49,624 nt of DNA from Candidatus Gemmiger avistercoris (GCA_019116705.1 DXBF01000064.1:1-49624); one strand, 5' to 3'; shown: positions 1 to 8,196, numbered from the stretch's first letter. Program-made: numbers and translations. The notes: generated by a model not told the origin, from the sequence alone.

Positions 1-482
1 TTGCGCTTCTTCTCCACGTCGGTGATGACGTAGTTGATGGTGACTTCGGCGGCGGTGCCGGCGGTGGTGGGCACCGCGATGGTGAACACCGCGTGCTTTT
101 TGGTGGGAGCGACGCCCTCCAGGCTGCGCACGTCGGCGAATTCGGGGTTGTTGGCGATGATGCCGATGGCCTTGGCGGTATCCATGGCGGAGCCGCCGCC
201 GATGGCGATGATGCAGTCGGCGCCGGAGTTGTTGAAGGCGGCCACGCCGGTCTGCACGTTCTCAATGGTGGGGTTGGCCTTGATGTTGGAGTAGACCTCG
301 TAGGGGAACGCGGCGGCGTCCAGCAGGGCGGTGACTTTGCCGGTGACGCCGAACTTGATCAGGTCGGGGTCCGAGCAGACGAACGCCTTCTTGTACCCGC
401 GGGCGTTCAGCTCAGGCAGGATGTTTTCGATGGCGCCATGGCCATGGTAGGAGATGGTGTTCAGTACGATGCGGCTTACCAT
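1..482 (-). CDS. fucO: Lactaldehyde reductase (iron-containing alcohol dehydrogenase), N-terminal part
   Basis: Only the first 160 codons are present; the gene runs off the left edge. The translation begins MVSRIVLNTISYHGHGAIE and contains GGGSAMDTAKAIGIIANNPE and VPTTAGTAAEVT, the NAD-binding and substrate-cleft motifs of group III Fe-dependent alcohol dehydrogenases, closest in feel to FucO. FucO reduces L-lactaldehyde to 1,2-propanediol with NADH, recycling the C3 aldehyde made by the aldolase just upstream (rhaD). The ATG at 482 has an AAGGAG site about 8 bases before it. It is last in the rhamnose cluster visible here, 155 bases after rhaD; that gap shows no terminator. The metal-binding histidines lie outside the window. 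Confidence 0.88.
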   Translation of the reverse strand, partial: MVSRIVLNTISYHGHGAIENILPELNARGYKKAFVCSDPDLIKFGVTGKVTALLDAAAFPYEVYSNIKANPTIENVQTGVAAFNNSGADCIIAIGGGSAMDTAKAIGIIANNPEFADVRSLEGVAPTKKHAVFTIAVPTTAGTAAEVTINYVITDVEKKR

Positions 483-637
483 AATGATACGCTCCTTATA
501 ATAGTGTAGGGGTGTGGGACGGACGGGGCTGCTTCCGCGCAGACAGGAAAACAGCTGCTGCTGTCAGCTTACCATGCTGCGGACGAAAAGGCAACCATTC
601 CAATGATGAATTTTGTGTGGGGCGGGCCGGATCCGGC

Positions 638-1465
638 TCAGTCGAGAAATTCTTCATTCAGCTGCACGCCGAAATCCCGGGCGATGGCGCGCAGGTCATC
701 GTCCCCGATGGTCTGGCGGATCAGGCCGCCGCCCATCGAGAGGACTTTGACGTAGATCTCGGCGCTTTTCTCGATGGTGTGGGCCAGGCCGAAGGTGGTG
801 TCGAAGTCGGGGCCGGAGGCGAACAGCCCGTGCTGGGCCCAAATGGCGGCCTGGTAGGTCTTCATCTTCTCGCTGGTAGCCATGGCGATGTCCGCGCCGC
901 CGGGCACCATCCAGGGGCAGACGCCCACGCCTTCGGGAAAAACCACGGGGCATTCGGTGGCGCTCTGCCACAGCGCGCGGGAGAACGCGCGGTCGGTCAG
1001 CGGCAGGATGTAGGTCAGCGCAATGACGTTGGTGGCGTGGCAGTGGTAGATGACCCGGTTGGCGCCGCCCGTCGCCGCCTTGCGCACGCTGTGGTTCATG
1101 AAATGGCTGGGGAATTCGCTGGTCGACTTGGCCCCGTCGGCCAGGCCCCAGACGATGCGCCAGGCGTCGCCCGCCTCGTTGATCTCCACGATGCCGATGC
1201 TGTGGATGGGGTCGGGCTCCACATTGCGGAAAAATTTGCCGGAGCCGGTGGTGATGAAATATTCTCCCGCCAGGTTCGCGGCCTGGACGCCCATCTTGAC
1301 CCACTCCCGCGGGGGCTCGGCAAACCAGGGGCGGCAGGCGGCCACATCCTCCCCGGTCATGCGGTAGGTCAGGTTGCCGCCGTTGCGCTCGTGCCAGCCC
1401 TGCAGCCAGCCGTCGTTGCACATGCGGATGAAGCCTTTGACGCAGGCGATATCATAGATTGCCAT
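638..1465 (-). CDS. rhaD: Rhamnulose-1-phosphate aldolase
   Basis: A 275-residue class II aldolase that splits L-rhamnulose 1-phosphate into dihydroxyacetone phosphate and L-lactaldehyde. It keeps ERNGGN at 26-31 and TGSGKFFRNV near 73-82, and the catalytic Glu117 and zinc ligands His141, His143 and His212 fall at the same numbers as in E. coli RhaD (274 residues), so the assignment to RhaD rather than FucA is firm. The ATG at 1465 follows GAAAGGAAGG. It lies 58 bases after the isomerase gene and feeds lactaldehyde to the fucO product downstream. Nothing in it looks damaged. Confidence 0.95.
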   Translation of the reverse strand: MAIYDIACVKGFIRMCNDGWLQGWHERNGGNLTYRMTGEDVAACRPWFAEPPREWVKMGVQAANLAGEYFITTGSGKFFRNVEPDPIHSIGIVEINEAGDAWRIVWGLADGAKSTSEFPSHFMNHSVRKAATGGANRVIYHCHATNVIALTYILPLTDRAFSRALWQSATECPVVFPEGVGVCPWMVPGGADIAMATSEKMKTYQAAIWAQHGLFASGPDFDTTFGLAHTIEKSAEIYVKVLSMGGGLIRQTIGDDDLRAIARDFGVQLNEEFLD

Positions 1466-1523
1466 GGGATTGTCCTTCCTTTCGTGATGTTTCCATAACG
1501 TTTTTGCAAAGGGGAAACGGTCG

Positions 1524-2951
1524 TTATCTCGTGATCACATCGACCGGCACGTTGAAAATTTTGGCGACCTTCAAAATCGTGTCGATGTGGCGGCCGCTGG
1601 CGGCGGCCATGTGGTGGGTGGGGCCCGCTTCGCTCCAGCGGTTGACGAACTCCCGCGCGCCGCAGGCAAAGCGGGTGCGCATGTTGGTGTCGCCGAAGGT
1701 GAAGATGGGGCCGTCCTCATTGACGCCCTCGGCCGCCACGAACTTGAAACGGCCGTCCCTGTCCTGGGTGATGCCCAGGTAGGTCACGGGGCCCAGGTGG
1801 GGGTAGAACTGGGTCAGGTAGCCGCCGCCGGTCTTGCCGTGAAATACCGGCACGATCTTCATAGTGGGCTTTTTGGCGGAAATATCGGCGTCGCCGGAGC
1901 CGGAATGGCCGATGATGCAGATGTCCTTATCGAAGTCGATGGAGTACATCTCGGACAGCTGGCCGGTGCCGGCGATGGTCTTGAGGATGGACATGGCCAT
2001 GGCCACCTTGATGTCGCCCTCCACCGCGCAGGCCACGCCCTGCTTGATGAGCATCGAGAACGCCGGGATCAGCATGGAATCCAGCACGCCCGCCTTGCCT
2101 TTGGCGAAGCCGTCGTAGTGGGAGGCGATGAAGCCGATCTTTTCCTCCCGGACCCAGGCCTCAAAGGCGACCACATACCGGGCCATCTCCCAGACTTTTT
2201 CGATGGTGCCGCCGCCCTCGATGTCGAAGGTGTCCAGGATGTCCTGGGCCTTGGCGCGGATGGCGGCCTCGTCGGTGATGTTGTCGGCGATGGCCCACAT
2301 CTTCTCCCAGTCAAACTGCTTGGTGTACAGCCACATGCGGTGGTAGAGGTTGGTCTCGTCGATGTACAGATCCATCATGCCGGGGTAGGGGCAGCCGATC
2401 TGGGCGAGGTTCAGATCGCGGAAACGGCGGCGCACCTGGGCGGCCTTGCACCAGCTTTCGATCTCGGCCTGCACGGCGGGGTCGCCGCCCTCCACCACGC
2501 CGGTGATGACGGCGTGGCGTTTTCCGGCGCGTTCCAGGTCGGCCACCATCTCGCCCACCGCGCCGCAGGCGTACAGTTCGCCCAGCCAGGTGGGGGTGTC
2601 GGTGTGGGCGTAGTCGGGGGCGCGGCGTTTCTGCACGTTCACCAGCACCACCGGCACGTCGAGGTCCCGCACGGCGGGCAGCATGTTGTAGCTGGTGGCG
2701 TAGGTCAAAAGCTGCAGAATGACCAGGTCTACATCGGCGGCGCGGAACTTGTCGCCTGCTTCCTGGCTTTTCTCCTTGGTGGTGACGATACCGCCGTCGA
2801 TAAGTTCCACCGTGCCGGGGAGGGTCTTTTTGAAATCGGCATACTGGGCCTCGAATTCGGGCACCAGGCTGGGGAACTGGGGCAGATACGCGCCCAGGGC
2901 AATGGCGAACACGCCCACCCGGGCTTTGGTCTCCACTAACGGTTTGGTCAT
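1524..2951 (-). CDS. AraA/FucI-family sugar isomerase, probable L-rhamnose isomerase of the operon
   Basis: A 475-residue member of the L-arabinose/L-fucose isomerase superfamily. Candidate metal ligands are Glu311 (AVEGD), Glu334 (LSEMYSIDF), His349 (IIGHSGSGD) and His446/His447 (PTHHMA), spaced like the Glu306/Glu333/His350/His450 set of AraA. It does not resemble RhaA, the TIM-barrel rhamnose isomerase, yet it sits between rhamnulokinase and rhamnulose-phosphate aldolase, so by context it should turn L-rhamnose into L-rhamnulose. Its ATG overlaps the rhaB stop by four bases (ATGA) and has AAGGAGG ten bases upstream. Activity on L-fucose, L-arabinose or D-arabinose is possible; the substrate is inferred from the operon only. 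Confidence 0.8.
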   Translation of the reverse strand: MTKPLVETKARVGVFAIALGAYLPQFPSLVPEFEAQYADFKKTLPGTVELIDGGIVTTKEKSQEAGDKFRAADVDLVILQLLTYATSYNMLPAVRDLDVPVVLVNVQKRRAPDYAHTDTPTWLGELYACGAVGEMVADLERAGKRHAVITGVVEGGDPAVQAEIESWCKAAQVRRRFRDLNLAQIGCPYPGMMDLYIDETNLYHRMWLYTKQFDWEKMWAIADNITDEAAIRAKAQDILDTFDIEGGGTIEKVWEMARYVVAFEAWVREEKIGFIASHYDGFAKGKAGVLDSMLIPAFSMLIKQGVACAVEGDIKVAMAMSILKTIAGTGQLSEMYSIDFDKDICIIGHSGSGDADISAKKPTMKIVPVFHGKTGGGYLTQFYPHLGPVTYLGITQDRDGRFKFVAAEGVNEDGPIFTFGDTNMRTRFACGAREFVNRWSEAGPTHHMAAASGRHIDTILKVAKIFNVPVDVITR

Positions 2952-4378
2952 TGGGGAAATACCTCCTTGATCGTAAAACTCTGTTTGATCGCATCCCGGG
3001 CGGCCTGCAGATCGGGATATTCGCCGGACGCGAGGAACTGTACCATCAGGTTACCCAGGGCGGTGCCCTCGGTGGGGCCTGCATAGACCGGCAGCCCGGT
3101 GGCGTTGGCGGTCATCTGGTTCAGGTGGCCGTCCTGGCTGCCACCGCCCACGATGTTCAGGCTGGTGCAGGCCCTGCCGGTCAGGCCCTGCAGTTCTTCG
3201 ACCGCGCGGCGGTAATCGCGGGCCAGCGAGTTGTAGATGGTCTGCATGAGCTGGCCGGTGGTCTCGGGGCGGGGGTACCCGGCTTCGGCGCAGGCGGCTT
3301 TGACCTCCTCGATCATGCTGCGGGGCGCGAGGAAGCGGTCATCCCCGGTAAAGACGACGCCGGGGAAATCTGCGGCCTCCTGCGCGGCGGCGATCAGTTC
3401 GGGGAAGGACGGACGCGCGCCGTCCGGGGCCTGCCCGCCCAGTTCCCGCCGCACGCTCTGGATCATCCACAGCCCCATGATGTTCTTGAGGTAGCGGTAG
3501 GTCCCGCCGTAGCCGCCCTCGTTGGTAAAGTTGGCGGCGGCGCTGGCCGCGCTGGTGATGGGGACGGGGTTCTCCACCCCCAGCAGGCTCCAGGTGCCGC
3601 TGGAAAGGTAGACCGCGTTTTCGTCCCGGGCGGGCACGGCCAAAAAGGCGGAGCCGGTGTCGTGGGTGGCGGGCAGCAGCACGCTACAGTCGAAACCGGC
3701 CGCCTCCCGGACCGCGGCGGTAAAGTGGCCGAGGACCTGCCCCGGCATGCGGATAGGCTGGAAGATGCCCCGCGGCAGACCCAGCCTGGCGATGAGTTCA
3801 TCGTCCCAGTTCCGGCTTTCGGCCCCCACCAGCGCGGTGGTGGAAGCGTTGGTGTATTCGTTGGCGGCCACGCCGGTCAGCTTGTAGTTCAGGTAATCCG
3901 GCACCATCAGGAAGGTCCGGGCCGCGGCCAGTTGCTCGGGATGCTCCCGCTTGAGGGCGGTGAGCTGATAGGCGGTGTTGAAGGGCTGGTACTGGATGCC
4001 GGTGCGGGCGTAGTGCTCGGCAAAGGGCAGCACCGGCTCCAGGCGGGCCCGTTCGCCCTCGGTCCGGACGTCCCGGTAGGCCACCGTGTCGCCAAGGACG
4101 CCGCCGTTTTCATCCAGCAGCACAAAGTCCACGGCCCAGGTGTCGATGCCCAGTGTGGCGGGGACGTACCCGGCGGCCCTGCAGGCGCGCAGGCCCTCCA
4201 GCACGCTGTTCCATAATGCGTCCATGTCCCAGCACAGGTGTCCGTTTTTGGTGACCAGGCGGTTTTCGAACCGATAGACCTCTTTCAAGTGCATACGGCC
4301 GTTTTCCACCCAGCCCAGGATGTGCCGGCCGGAGGATGCGCCGATGTCGATGGCAAGATGACAGATCAATGGGGTCAC
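2948..4378 (-). CDS. rhaB: Rhamnulokinase (FGGY carbohydrate kinase)
   Basis: About 476 residues. The N-terminus holds AIDIGASSGRHILG, the phosphate loop typical of RhaB (GASSGR), followed by LGIDTWAVDFVLLD, PATHDTGSAFLAVP and SSGTWSLLG, and ends with the ATP-site segment NIVGGGSQDGHLNQMTA. It phosphorylates L-rhamnulose at O-1 with ATP, giving the RhaD substrate. Start choice is open: GTG at 4378 lies only two bases after the GGAG of AAAGGAGAG, while the in-frame TTG at 4369 lies 11 bases after it. It is the first catabolic gene behind the TATAAT promoter at 4403-4408 and is translationally coupled to the isomerase. Confidence 0.94.
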   Translation of the reverse strand: MTPLICHLAIDIGASSGRHILGWVENGRMHLKEVYRFENRLVTKNGHLCWDMDALWNSVLEGLRACRAAGYVPATLGIDTWAVDFVLLDENGGVLGDTVAYRDVRTEGERARLEPVLPFAEHYARTGIQYQPFNTAYQLTALKREHPEQLAAARTFLMVPDYLNYKLTGVAANEYTNASTTALVGAESRNWDDELIARLGLPRGIFQPIRMPGQVLGHFTAAVREAAGFDCSVLLPATHDTGSAFLAVPARDENAVYLSSGTWSLLGVENPVPITSAASAAANFTNEGGYGGTYRYLKNIMGLWMIQSVRRELGGQAPDGARPSFPELIAAAQEAADFPGVVFTGDDRFLAPRSMIEEVKAACAEAGYPRPETTGQLMQTIYNSLARDYRRAVEELQGLTGRACTSLNIVGGGSQDGHLNQMTANATGLPVYAGPTEGTALGNLMVQFLASGEYPDLQAARDAIKQSFTIKEVFPQ

Positions 4379-4402
4379 CTCTCCTTTCTGCTTGTTACCC
4401 TC

Positions 4403-4465
4403 ATTATAACGAACGCAGAAGCAAAAAATAAGCGCGTGATTTACAATAAAATCACGCGCTTATTT
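4403..4465 (-). promoter_or_regulatory. rhaB promoter overlapped by a perfect 17-bp inverted repeat (operator and/or araC-type gene terminator)
   Basis: Reading the minus strand, a perfect inverted repeat with 17-base arms (4449-4465 and 4426-4442; core AAGCGCGTGATTT) and a 6-base loop follows the regulator's stop codon. It ends in six T residues, as an intrinsic terminator would. A TATAAT box (4403-4408) follows, and the -35 position for a 17-base spacer (4426-4431, TTATTT) lies inside the near arm. The element could therefore both stop regulator transcription and bind the AraC-type regulator over the -35. The -35 match is poor, in line with activator dependence. Confidence 0.7.
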
Positions 4466-4478
4466 AACATTCGGGCCG

Positions 4479-5450
4479 CTATTTGTCGGAGTTGCACAAA
4501 CGGTCCCGGTATTCTTTCGGCGTTATGCCGAACTGCTTTTTATAGATGCTGTAAAAGTAACTGGTGGTTTCGTAGCCTACCGCCTCGGCGACGGCCTGCA
4601 CGGACAGCGGGGTGGTGCGCAGCATCTGCTGCGCGCGGTCGAGGCGCTTCTGCTGCAGCAGTTCTTTGAACGTGCTGCCGGTGGCACGGCGGATCAGGGC
4701 GCTCAGATAGGGCAGCGACACATGGAAGGTCTCCGCCACGCGGGACAGGCTGGCGTCCCGGCAGTCGTCCTCGATCTCCCGCAGGGCGGCCAGCACCAGC
4801 GGGCTGCCCTGGCCGGGTTCCCGCTGTACCTCGATGCAGTCGTGGTGGTCCAGCAGGTCCAACAGCAGCAGGGCCATGCGCATCTGGTTGGCGCGGCGGG
4901 CGCCCGGTTCGTTGTTCAAAAGGCTCCATACCATGCTCTCCACCAGGTTCTGCACAGGCAGCAGGTCCGCGGTGTGGCAGAGCAGGTGGGTGATCTCGGA
5001 ACTGCCGGTTTTCAGCGTGCCCAGCAAAAAGCGGCCCAACAGGTTGGAGGTGCCCACGATTTGAAAGGCAAAGTCAAAAAACTGCGGCAGAATGATAAAG
5101 TTCACCGCCACGTCGCCCACCTCGGCCCGCTGGATGGCGTGGCTGGCCCGCTGGTTCAGAAACAGCAGCTCCCCCGCCTGCAGATGCACGGGGCTGCCGC
5201 CGATCAGGTGGGTGGTCTGCCCGGTACACATATACATGATCTCCACATAGTCGTGGCTGTGGCGGGGAAACGCCACGAAGCGGGTATGGGGGCGTATGGT
5301 GATCAGCTGCCCCTGCCGCAGCAGTTTGGCAGCCTCGATCTCAAAGCCGTGGCCGGTGGCGTACAGCGTGCGGTCCAGCGCTTCGCCGTCCCGCAGGCGC
5401 TGTTCTTCCGGCGTGATGCGGGCCAGGGCGTGGATGATGGCGGGGTCCAT
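4479..5450 (-). CDS. AraC-family transcriptional regulator, probable rhamnose-operon activator
   Basis: A 323-residue regulator. The N-terminal half is cupin-like (FPRHSHDYVEIMYMCTGQ, then AGELLFLNQRASHAI), a sugar-sensing fold used by RhaS/RhaR. The last ~100 residues are the double helix-turn-helix of the family (LSRVAETFHVSLPYLSALIR, then VQAVAEAVGYETTSYFYSIYKKQFGITPKEYR). The ATG at 5450 is chosen over the GTG at 5468 because AAGGAG (5460-5465) lies nine bases before it and would be inside the longer form. It is followed 100 bases later by rhaB in the same direction, so it most likely activates the rhamnose genes. The inducer is inferred from context. Confidence 0.85.
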   Translation of the reverse strand: MDPAIIHALARITPEEQRLRDGEALDRTLYATGHGFEIEAAKLLRQGQLITIRPHTRFVAFPRHSHDYVEIMYMCTGQTTHLIGGSPVHLQAGELLFLNQRASHAIQRAEVGDVAVNFIILPQFFDFAFQIVGTSNLLGRFLLGTLKTGSSEITHLLCHTADLLPVQNLVESMVWSLLNNEPGARRANQMRMALLLLDLLDHHDCIEVQREPGQGSPLVLAALREIEDDCRDASLSRVAETFHVSLPYLSALIRRATGSTFKELLQQKRLDRAQQMLRTTPLSVQAVAEAVGYETTSYFYSIYKKQFGITPKEYRDRLCNSDK

Positions 5451-5474
5451 GGATACCAACTCCTTCACGCCTCT

Positions 5475-5504
5475 ATCTTATCAGAGGAAGGCACGGCTTG
5501 TCCA
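5475..5504 (-). promoter_or_regulatory. Promoter of the AraC-type regulator
   Basis: On the minus strand TGGACA (5499-5504), an 18-base spacer and TAAGAT (5475-5480) lie just upstream of the regulator's ribosome binding site. One base of the -35 deviates from consensus. Confidence 0.55.
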
Positions 5505-5515
5505 GTGCCGGGGGC

Positions 5516-6319
5516 TCAACGGCGTGCCGGCCGGCCGCGCTTTTTTGCCTTGGTCCGGCGGGGACGGGCGGCGCGGCGGCTCCAGCGTTCGGACGATGCC
5601 AGCAGCAGGGCGGTGACGGCCAGCGTGAACAGCAGCCCTGCGGCGGACAGCAGAGGCTGCGGCTGCGTAGTAGCGCCGTTGTATTCCTGCATATCGAACC
5701 CCGCCAGGATCAGTGCGGCGGAGAAGGGATAGAAGGACAGCAGGAACCCGCTTTTGAAGAACAGGATGCTGTACCCCAGAAAAAAGGTGGCGATGGACCC
5801 GGCCAGATATGCCCCGCGCAGCTGCCCAAACAGCAGCGCCGGCGGCAGGCAGACCAGCCCGGTGGTGCAGGCCGCCGCGACGATCTGCGCAAAACCGGGG
5901 AGCGCGGCCTCCAGCGTCAGCCCCGGCAGGTCAAAGACCGCCCCGGCCAGCAGCGTCGCCGCGCAGCTGTACAGGCCGAACGCCAGCGCCAGGCATTCGA
6001 CCACCAGCAGCTTGGCCCCCAGCAGCGCCGGCATGCGCAGCGGAACGGTCAGCAGATTTTTGGCTGTGTCCTGGGCGTTTTCCCGGTCGATGAGCCAGCC
6101 GCCGATCATGACCAGCGAGATGGGCAGAAAGATCTGGGTGTTGCCCCAGACCACGTTGGCGCACAGATGCGTGAAATCATAGTTGGGGTCGCGCAGTTCC
6201 GGCTCTATGATGAGTTGGGTGCCATACTGCACCAGCGGGCAGAGGGCCAGCGCGACCACGCCTACCAGCAGGATCTGGCAGCGGCGCAGTTTGAGCCATT
6301 CGGTGTGAAATATACGCAT
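5516..6319 (-). CDS. ABC-2 type permease, second of a pair (bacitracin/lantibiotic-type transporter)
   Basis: A 267-residue polytopic membrane protein with six predicted hydrophobic segments, beginning MRIFHTEWLKLRRCQILLVG, the usual cytoplasmic start of BcrB/MutE-type permeases (short basic helix with WLKLRR). A conserved-style IDRENAQDTAKNLLTVPL segment lies near residue 80. It ends in a very basic tail (roughly the last 24 residues are mostly Arg, Lys, Ala and Pro), unusual for the family. ATG 6319 has AAAGGAGG nine bases upstream. It is third in the ATPase-permease-permease operon and probably pairs with the preceding permease. The substrate is unknown; peptide antibiotic export or self-protection fits family and context. 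Confidence 0.83.
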   Translation of the reverse strand: MRIFHTEWLKLRRCQILLVGVVALALCPLVQYGTQLIIEPELRDPNYDFTHLCANVVWGNTQIFLPISLVMIGGWLIDRENAQDTAKNLLTVPLRMPALLGAKLLVVECLALAFGLYSCAATLLAGAVFDLPGLTLEAALPGFAQIVAAACTTGLVCLPPALLFGQLRGAYLAGSIATFFLGYSILFFKSGFLLSFYPFSAALILAGFDMQEYNGATTQPQPLLSAAGLLFTLAVTALLLASSERWSRRAARPRRTKAKKRGRPARR

Positions 6320-6335
6320 GGATCAAGACCTCCTT

Positions 6336-7139
6336 TCAGGCTTCCTGCCGCCGGTAAGCCCAGGCGATCAGCGCGGTCCAGAAGACGGCTTCCAGCGCGG
6401 AGATGCCAAAGGCGGCCGGTGTGCTGACCGCATGCTCCAGAATCATCTGCACCAGCGGCGGCTGTTCGCCGGGGCTCAGAAAGGGCGTATACCACCGCAG
6501 GCTCAGCGCGCCGGGGATCAGCGTCCCGGCGTTGAAGCCGAGCGGTACGGCGGTCAGGCCTGGCAGGGCGGTGGGAACGATGTAGTTGACCATGGTGTAG
6601 AAAAAGGTGATGATGACCGACAGGATGTAGCTTTTGTTGAGCAGCACCACCAGCAGGATGCAGGGCAGCGCGCCCGCCCACATGAGCACGCCTTGCCCCA
6701 GGCAGACGGCGAACAGGGGCCAGTAGCCCGCTGGCTCCCATCCCTGGCAGAGCAGCAGGAACAGCGTGACCAGCGCGCCGGCCGCCATGAACAGCACCGC
6801 GAAGAGCAGCAGGACCAGCAGTTTGCAGACCGCCAGCATACCCCGGCCCACCGGGACGCAGGCCAGGTTTTTCATGGTATCGTAGTCCTGTTCAGCGAAC
6901 AGCAGGTGCGAGGCCAGCACCGCCACTGCGGGGATCAGCACCAGGTAGGCGCTCAGCTGGATCATGGTGGCCATCGACTGGATCACCGCCGTTTCACTGT
7001 CCGGCGGGTCGGAGAGGAACAGGGCGAAGGCCAGCGGCAGCAGCACCGAGGAAGCCGCCAGCACCAGAAACAGCGGCTTGCGCTTCAGCTTGGCAAACTC
7101 GCAGCGGGTATACACAAACAGTTCAGCCAATGCCTTCAC
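6336..7139 (-). CDS. ABC-2 type permease, first of a pair
   Basis: A 267-residue membrane protein with six hydrophobic segments, beginning MKALAELFVYTRCEFAKLKRK; the cytoplasmic EFAKLKRK helix and the EQDYDTMKNLACVPVGR segment match the companion permease in position, so the two probably arose by duplication and form a heterodimer. It overlaps the ATPase gene by 17 bases. The GTG at 7139 has little room for a ribosome binding site; the TTG at 7130 sits five bases after GGGGGTGA and may be the true start. It sits 16 bases before the second permease gene. Family role: membrane channel of a BcrAB/MutFEG-like exporter. Confidence 0.83.
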   Translation of the reverse strand: MKALAELFVYTRCEFAKLKRKPLFLVLAASSVLLPLAFALFLSDPPDSETAVIQSMATMIQLSAYLVLIPAVAVLASHLLFAEQDYDTMKNLACVPVGRGMLAVCKLLVLLLFAVLFMAAGALVTLFLLLCQGWEPAGYWPLFAVCLGQGVLMWAGALPCILLVVLLNKSYILSVIITFFYTMVNYIVPTALPGLTAVPLGFNAGTLIPGALSLRWYTPFLSPGEQPPLVQMILEHAVSTPAAFGISALEAVFWTALIAWAYRRQEA

Positions 7140-8046
7140 CCCCTGTCACGCGCTTGAAATAGTCTTCCAGCGTGTCCTCGCACAGATGGGCGTCGCGGAC
7201 CGTCAGCCCGGCCTGCACGAAGGCTTCCACCGCGCGGCCCGCGTCCAGCCGGTCGCCGGGGACCGTCAGTTCCTGCGCGTTCACCAGCTGGAGATCCTGC
7301 ACGCCCAGCCGGGTGTAGAGCAGCCGGGCGGCGGCGCGGGCGTCCGAAACGGTAAAATGCAGATACCGTCCGTTCTTCTGTTCCAGCTGCTGCAGGCTTT
7401 CCTCCTCCAGCAGCACGCCCTGGTCGATGATGCCGATGTCGTCGGCCAGCAGCGCGATCTCCGAAAGGATGTGGCTGGAGATCAGGATGGTCTTGCCCCG
7501 TTCTTCGCACAGGCTGCGGATGAACTGCCGCACCTCGGCGATGCCGATGGGGTCCAGGCCGTTGATGGGCTCGTCCAGGATCAGCAGTTCCGGGTCGTGC
7601 ATGATGGCCAGCGCGATGGCCAGGCGCTGCTTCATGCCCAGGGAATACTGGCTGAACAGCTTTTTGTCCCGGTAGGGCAGGCTGACCATGTCCAGCGCGG
7701 CATGGATAGCCTGCTCCGGCTGGGGCAGACGGCGCAGAATGGCGAAGATGCGCAGGTTCTCGCTGCCGGTCAGGTTGGGGTAAAACCCCGGGGATTCAAT
7801 CAGGCTGCCGGTCCGCGGCAGGACGCTGCGGGCTTTGTCCGGCATGGGCTGGCCGAAGATGCGGATGCTCCCGGCACTGGGGCGGGTCAGGCCCAGCAGC
7901 ATCCGCATGGTGGTGGTCTTGCCCGCGCCGTTGCGGCCCAGCAGCCCGTAGATGCGCCCGGGCCGCACATGCAGCGAAAGATCCGCCACGCTGTGCTGTT
8001 CGCCGTAGCGCTTGGTAAGGCCCTTTGTCTCGATGATATACTTCAT
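7123..8046 (-). CDS. ABC transporter ATP-binding protein, BcrA-like
   Basis: A 307-residue ATPase. The Walker A is GRNGAGKTT at 37-45, the signature is the variant YSLGMKQRLAIA typical of the bacitracin/lantibiotic immunity group, the Walker B is LLILDEPINGLDP, and the H-loop is ILISSHILSE. About 90 C-terminal residues follow, as in BcrA. It drives the two permeases encoded just downstream. ATG 8046 has AAGGAGG five bases before it. The gene is divergent from a two-component system; 11-bp-phased repeats over its promoter suggest that regulator controls it. Substrate not determinable from sequence. Confidence 0.9.
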   Translation of the reverse strand: MKYIIETKGLTKRYGEQHSVADLSLHVRPGRIYGLLGRNGAGKTTTMRMLLGLTRPSAGSIRIFGQPMPDKARSVLPRTGSLIESPGFYPNLTGSENLRIFAILRRLPQPEQAIHAALDMVSLPYRDKKLFSQYSLGMKQRLAIALAIMHDPELLILDEPINGLDPIGIAEVRQFIRSLCEERGKTILISSHILSEIALLADDIGIIDQGVLLEEESLQQLEQKNGRYLHFTVSDARAAARLLYTRLGVQDLQLVNAQELTVPGDRLDAGRAVEAFVQAGLTVRDAHLCEDTLEDYFKRVTGGEGIG

Positions 8047-8096
8047 AAAAACCTCCTTCGGGTCCATGGCTTGCGCCGCCTTGTTCCTACAAGGCC

Positions 8097-8150
8097 AGTA
8101 TAGGGCGCAAAGCTTGAACGCCGATGGAGCCTTGCTTGAATTTACCTTGA
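8097..8150 (-). promoter_or_regulatory. ABC operon promoter with 11-bp-phased CTTGA repeats (likely response-regulator site)
   Basis: The minus strand has a good -10 TATACT (8097-8102) but no usable -35. In its place, on the plus strand, CTTGA occurs at 8113-8117, 8135-8139 and 8146-8150, with a degenerate copy (ATGGA) at 8124-8128, all on an 11-base period; the fuller GCTTGAA occurs exactly 22 bases apart (8112, 8134). Such phased direct repeats over the -35 are the normal binding layout for OmpR/PhoB-type regulators, and one is encoded divergently next door. Confidence 0.7.
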
Positions 8151-8167
8151 GATCGGAGCGGACGGCC

Positions 8168-8196
8168 TTGGCGGCGGGCCGCGCCTGCGGTATAAT
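8168..8196 (+). promoter_or_regulatory. Promoter of the two-component system genes
   Basis: TTGGCG (8168-8173), a 17-base spacer and a consensus TATAAT (8191-8196) lie just ahead of the GGAAGGAGG ribosome binding site of the response regulator. Confidence 0.75.

Noticed and set aside
5451-5468. AraC-type regulator starting at GTG 5468
   Set aside because: The AAGGAG at 5460-5465 would be inside the coding region; it is ideally placed for ATG 5450.
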